Source: CAZAGT01 sp964484515 (lineage in GTDB: Bacteria; Desulfobacterota; DSM-4660; Desulfatiglandales; HGW-15). Taken from it: DNA of 15,548 bases. This document shows, piece after piece, positions 14,701 to 15,548 of this stretch. The stretch's first letter is position 1, and every line of letters begins with the position of its first letter. Where the stretch lies: NCBI GenBank assembly GCA_964484515.1, contig CAZAGT010000093.1:1-15548 (forward strand). The letters run 5' to 3'. Position numbers and translations under genes: made by a program. The notes beneath the pieces were generated by a model. The model searched no databases. It was given only the letters and a program-made list of their open reading frames with translations, and was not told where the DNA came from.

Positions 14701-15548
14701 CAGCCGTGCGGAAGGTCATACCGACGGGATGGCGGGCGAAGTACTCCTCGTAGGACTTGAGCGAACAGGCAATGACAGGGAGTCCGGCCGCCAGGTATTC
14801 GAAGAGTTTGTTGGCGATGGTAGAATCCAGGAACCGTTTGTTGCCCTTTTCAAGGTTGAAGGGGATGATTCCGTAATCATATTGGGTCATGGCGCCCATG
14901 AGGTCTTTGGGAGCAAGCGGTTCGTAATAGTGGATGGCTTTTTGCTGGGAAAAGAGACGTGCAAGCGCCTGGTCGTAAAAACTTGGGTATATGTGAATCT
15001 GGATCCCCTGGTTAGCCAGCTCGAAAAAAAGGCTCTTGAAGTCCCGATGCCCGTTTCCCCCCAGTCCGCCTTCGTATACGATGTGGGTTTGGCCGTCATG
15101 GTCGGATAGCTTGGGTAGATACTCGGTCGGGAGATCGGGTTTGGATACGTAGTTGTAGAAGACGAGGGAAGGACCCCTGCAGCCGTAAAGTCGTTCTGCT
15201 TCCCGCTGTTGGCAAGGTGTCGAATAGATGCGTCCGGCAGCACCGCGATTGGCTATGCCTTCGAGATAGGATAGATTCTGATCGCCGTTTGCGCGGAGGG
15301 AAATGAGGTCATGGGTGTCATGAACGACGGGTCTATCGCCTGCCAGCGCGGCCACACTGAGAACATCCGGCTCGTTGTGGCAATGGACGATGTCGTAGGA
15401 GCCTGACAGTTCCCAGAGGTATCGATTACTTTGAATCTTGATGCATTCACTATAAATACTGTCGCTCAAACCTTTGTACATTTGGCTCAATGTCGCCTTG
15501 GTGTAAGCCAGGGAGACCTTGTGACCCCTCGACATCAGAGCCCTGGCC
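11750..15548 (-). CDS. GT4 glycosyltransferase / alpha-alpha toroid / zinc-ribbon methyltransferase fusion (5' end outside window)
   Basis: This is a multidomain enzyme, probably cytoplasmic, for glycan assembly. Residues are numbered from the first in-window Met (15535). Residues 1-320 are a GT4 glycosyltransferase lacking its first strand, with the donor-site signature ANKLFEYLAAGLPVIA at 241-256. After a Pro/Ala/Glu-rich linker (322-355), residues 430-755 look like an alpha/alpha-toroid domain (GYGWGYPFDW at 471-480, HNANLSAAEFL at 553-563, LRWGQAW at 733-739), a fold shared by epimerases, lyases and glycosidases. Residues 790-930 are helical. A zinc ribbon (C939-x2-C942, C958-x2-C961) precedes a class I SAM methyltransferase (LEIGSG at 1057-1062, VDIVLP from 1082, FDVVIS at 1118-1123). 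The frame stays open to the window edge, and the four codons before Met1 read A-R-A-L, which continues the usual GT4 helix 'LARALMSRGHKV'. The true start is therefore upstream. Domain identities are from motif recognition; the toroid's reaction is unknown. Confidence 0.85.
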   Translation of the reverse strand, partial: ARALMSRGHKVSLAYTKATLSQMYKGLSDSIYSECIKIQSNRYLWELSGSYDIVHCHNEPDVLSVAALAGDRPVVHDTHDLISLRANGDQNLSYLEGIANRGAAGRIYSTPCQQREAERLYGCRGPSLVFYNYVSKPDLPTEYLPKLSDHDGQTHIVYEGGLGGNGHRDFKSLFFELANQGIQIHIYPSFYDQALARLFSQQKAIHYYEPLAPKDLMGAMTQYDYGIIPFNLEKGNKRFLDSTIANKLFEYLAAGLPVIACSLKSYEEYFARHPVGMTFRTAEDILAGLPRLRQSGQERNTSFQVQTYEGEIHKLVEFYREVIRSEKRPTPGKEVLQTIGPATAAAETEQAEAPPALSKLHQKVEAAIFDLDEWLGKHGWAGFDPYDIKSYLLRERVAGKISAEQAHDILTREKREPGDLRRELGIEARVNAKAMGLFLSSYLELASMWPVERCEDKKNTCLRWLLENRAAGLEGYGWGYPFDWESVIIIPEGTPTAVISYHVGDAFWRLYQIEKDPQWLELCLKIADFFAYDLNHDDIDARRICFSYTPLDFYHIHNANLSAAEFLVRIGKEAKRPELTDLGERALDFTLSDFAPEGHLTYWARGYEPSEANVGQIDHYHTAAELRALYRLSKLLPKRLEIKERFERYFEYYLANFFHQGAIPKIHPKSLYPINIHAAAEAAYILGETATAYPKALETTTRFLPWFLDTFRNPDGSFAYQIDRHLDGEHKDHFPYLRWGQAWTMRGLVCSLSALQHLEAPTESDSTYGTITKGDEGARSSSSPNSMCCRASYLSYDYKDFLRSMGERISDWEKTGATCLKTLLSIVTDYPDFFPLDRVKSTPLTAENIELIGRLTKAYYQAGKLDHCLALTEAFKGSLLWSSESLQIYLNALNSGHANRDDLLSILAKYGHLLDERDYQEFQSCFSKKLSPTLTNQLGILQCLRCGSNALTIEHHGEMLRCSRCPSTYPVAEGVPILLEKDLDEYLEIEPEYQVSYQTAMIASVPGFERMPRYVNKLCMQNGRIGTNTFFLGLKYCSLVVWNHLSSFFEQFSQNRSLRILEIGSGLASDMYALSDVYPQYDFFGVDIVLPGAQKSQESRGNKRNQYFCCDAARLPFMNETFDVVISVYSIEHAGKEMMAEAKRVLMPSGKMFVAGPSEKSYSYVDAESLNSHLTSLGSNLSFKTHGLSKKDYMELFSDFSIDKHFTNNYTFRILLENKAIDQIDLESAERLFDTISNVIGSELDKSDITRWFNYIQIFHLSKTA

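Noticed and set aside
14666..15109. 147-codon plus-strand ORF
   Set aside because: It is antisense to the GT4 domain, which has conserved motifs; no independent support.
1..15548. CRISPR array, tRNA or rRNA
   Set aside because: I saw no regularly spaced direct repeats and no tRNA- or rRNA-like sequence on either strand.

Overview
The window holds seven long genes, all on the minus strand, so the reading order runs from the right end (15548) to the left end (1). Spacing is mostly 14 to 115 bases, as expected of one operon or a biosynthetic cluster. Moderate GC, bacterial gene packing, two radical SAM enzymes (one with a cobalamin-binding-type N-terminus) and a LarA-type nickel-enzyme homologue suggest an anaerobic or microaerophilic Gram-negative bacterium. 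I see no rRNA, tRNA or marker gene that would fix the phylum.

Region by region, in transcription order. (1) 15548-11750: a multidomain protein open at the right edge. It joins a GT4 glycosyltransferase, an alpha/alpha-toroid domain, a helical region, a zinc ribbon and a SAM methyltransferase. (2) 11634-6781: a 1617-residue fusion of an asparagine-synthetase-type amidotransferase, a NodB/WbmS-like polysaccharide deacetylase domain, a NodS-like methyltransferase and a second GT-B glycosyltransferase. (3) 6758-5268: a B12-binding-type radical SAM enzyme. (4) 5253-4465: a TIM-barrel amidohydrolase-2 protein. (5) 4425-3145: a LarA (DUF2088) homologue. (6) 3144-2681: the only large non-coding gap. 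It contains a 218-base element with 33-base terminal inverted repeats (32/33 matched), which looks like a MITE. (7) 2680-1484: an ATP-grasp ligase. (8) 1377-103: a radical SAM/SPASM protein. The last 102 bases may contain the start of another minus-strand gene.

Taken together (inference), the cluster looks like a pathway for a modified glycan or glycosylated metabolite. Two glycosyltransferases would build the chain. The deacetylase and NodS-like methyltransferase could expose and N-methylate an amino sugar. The AsnB domain could amidate a carboxylate. The ATP-grasp enzyme could form an amide with a small amine or amino acid. The radical SAM, LarA-like and amidohydrolase proteins could prepare or epimerise an unusual building block. 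The substrates are not visible from sequence.

The most notable points are the two giant enzyme fusions, a LarA homologue with a changed active-site position and no larB/C/E genes nearby, an amidohydrolase with an Asp where a metal-binding His is usual, and the MITE-like element inside the operon.
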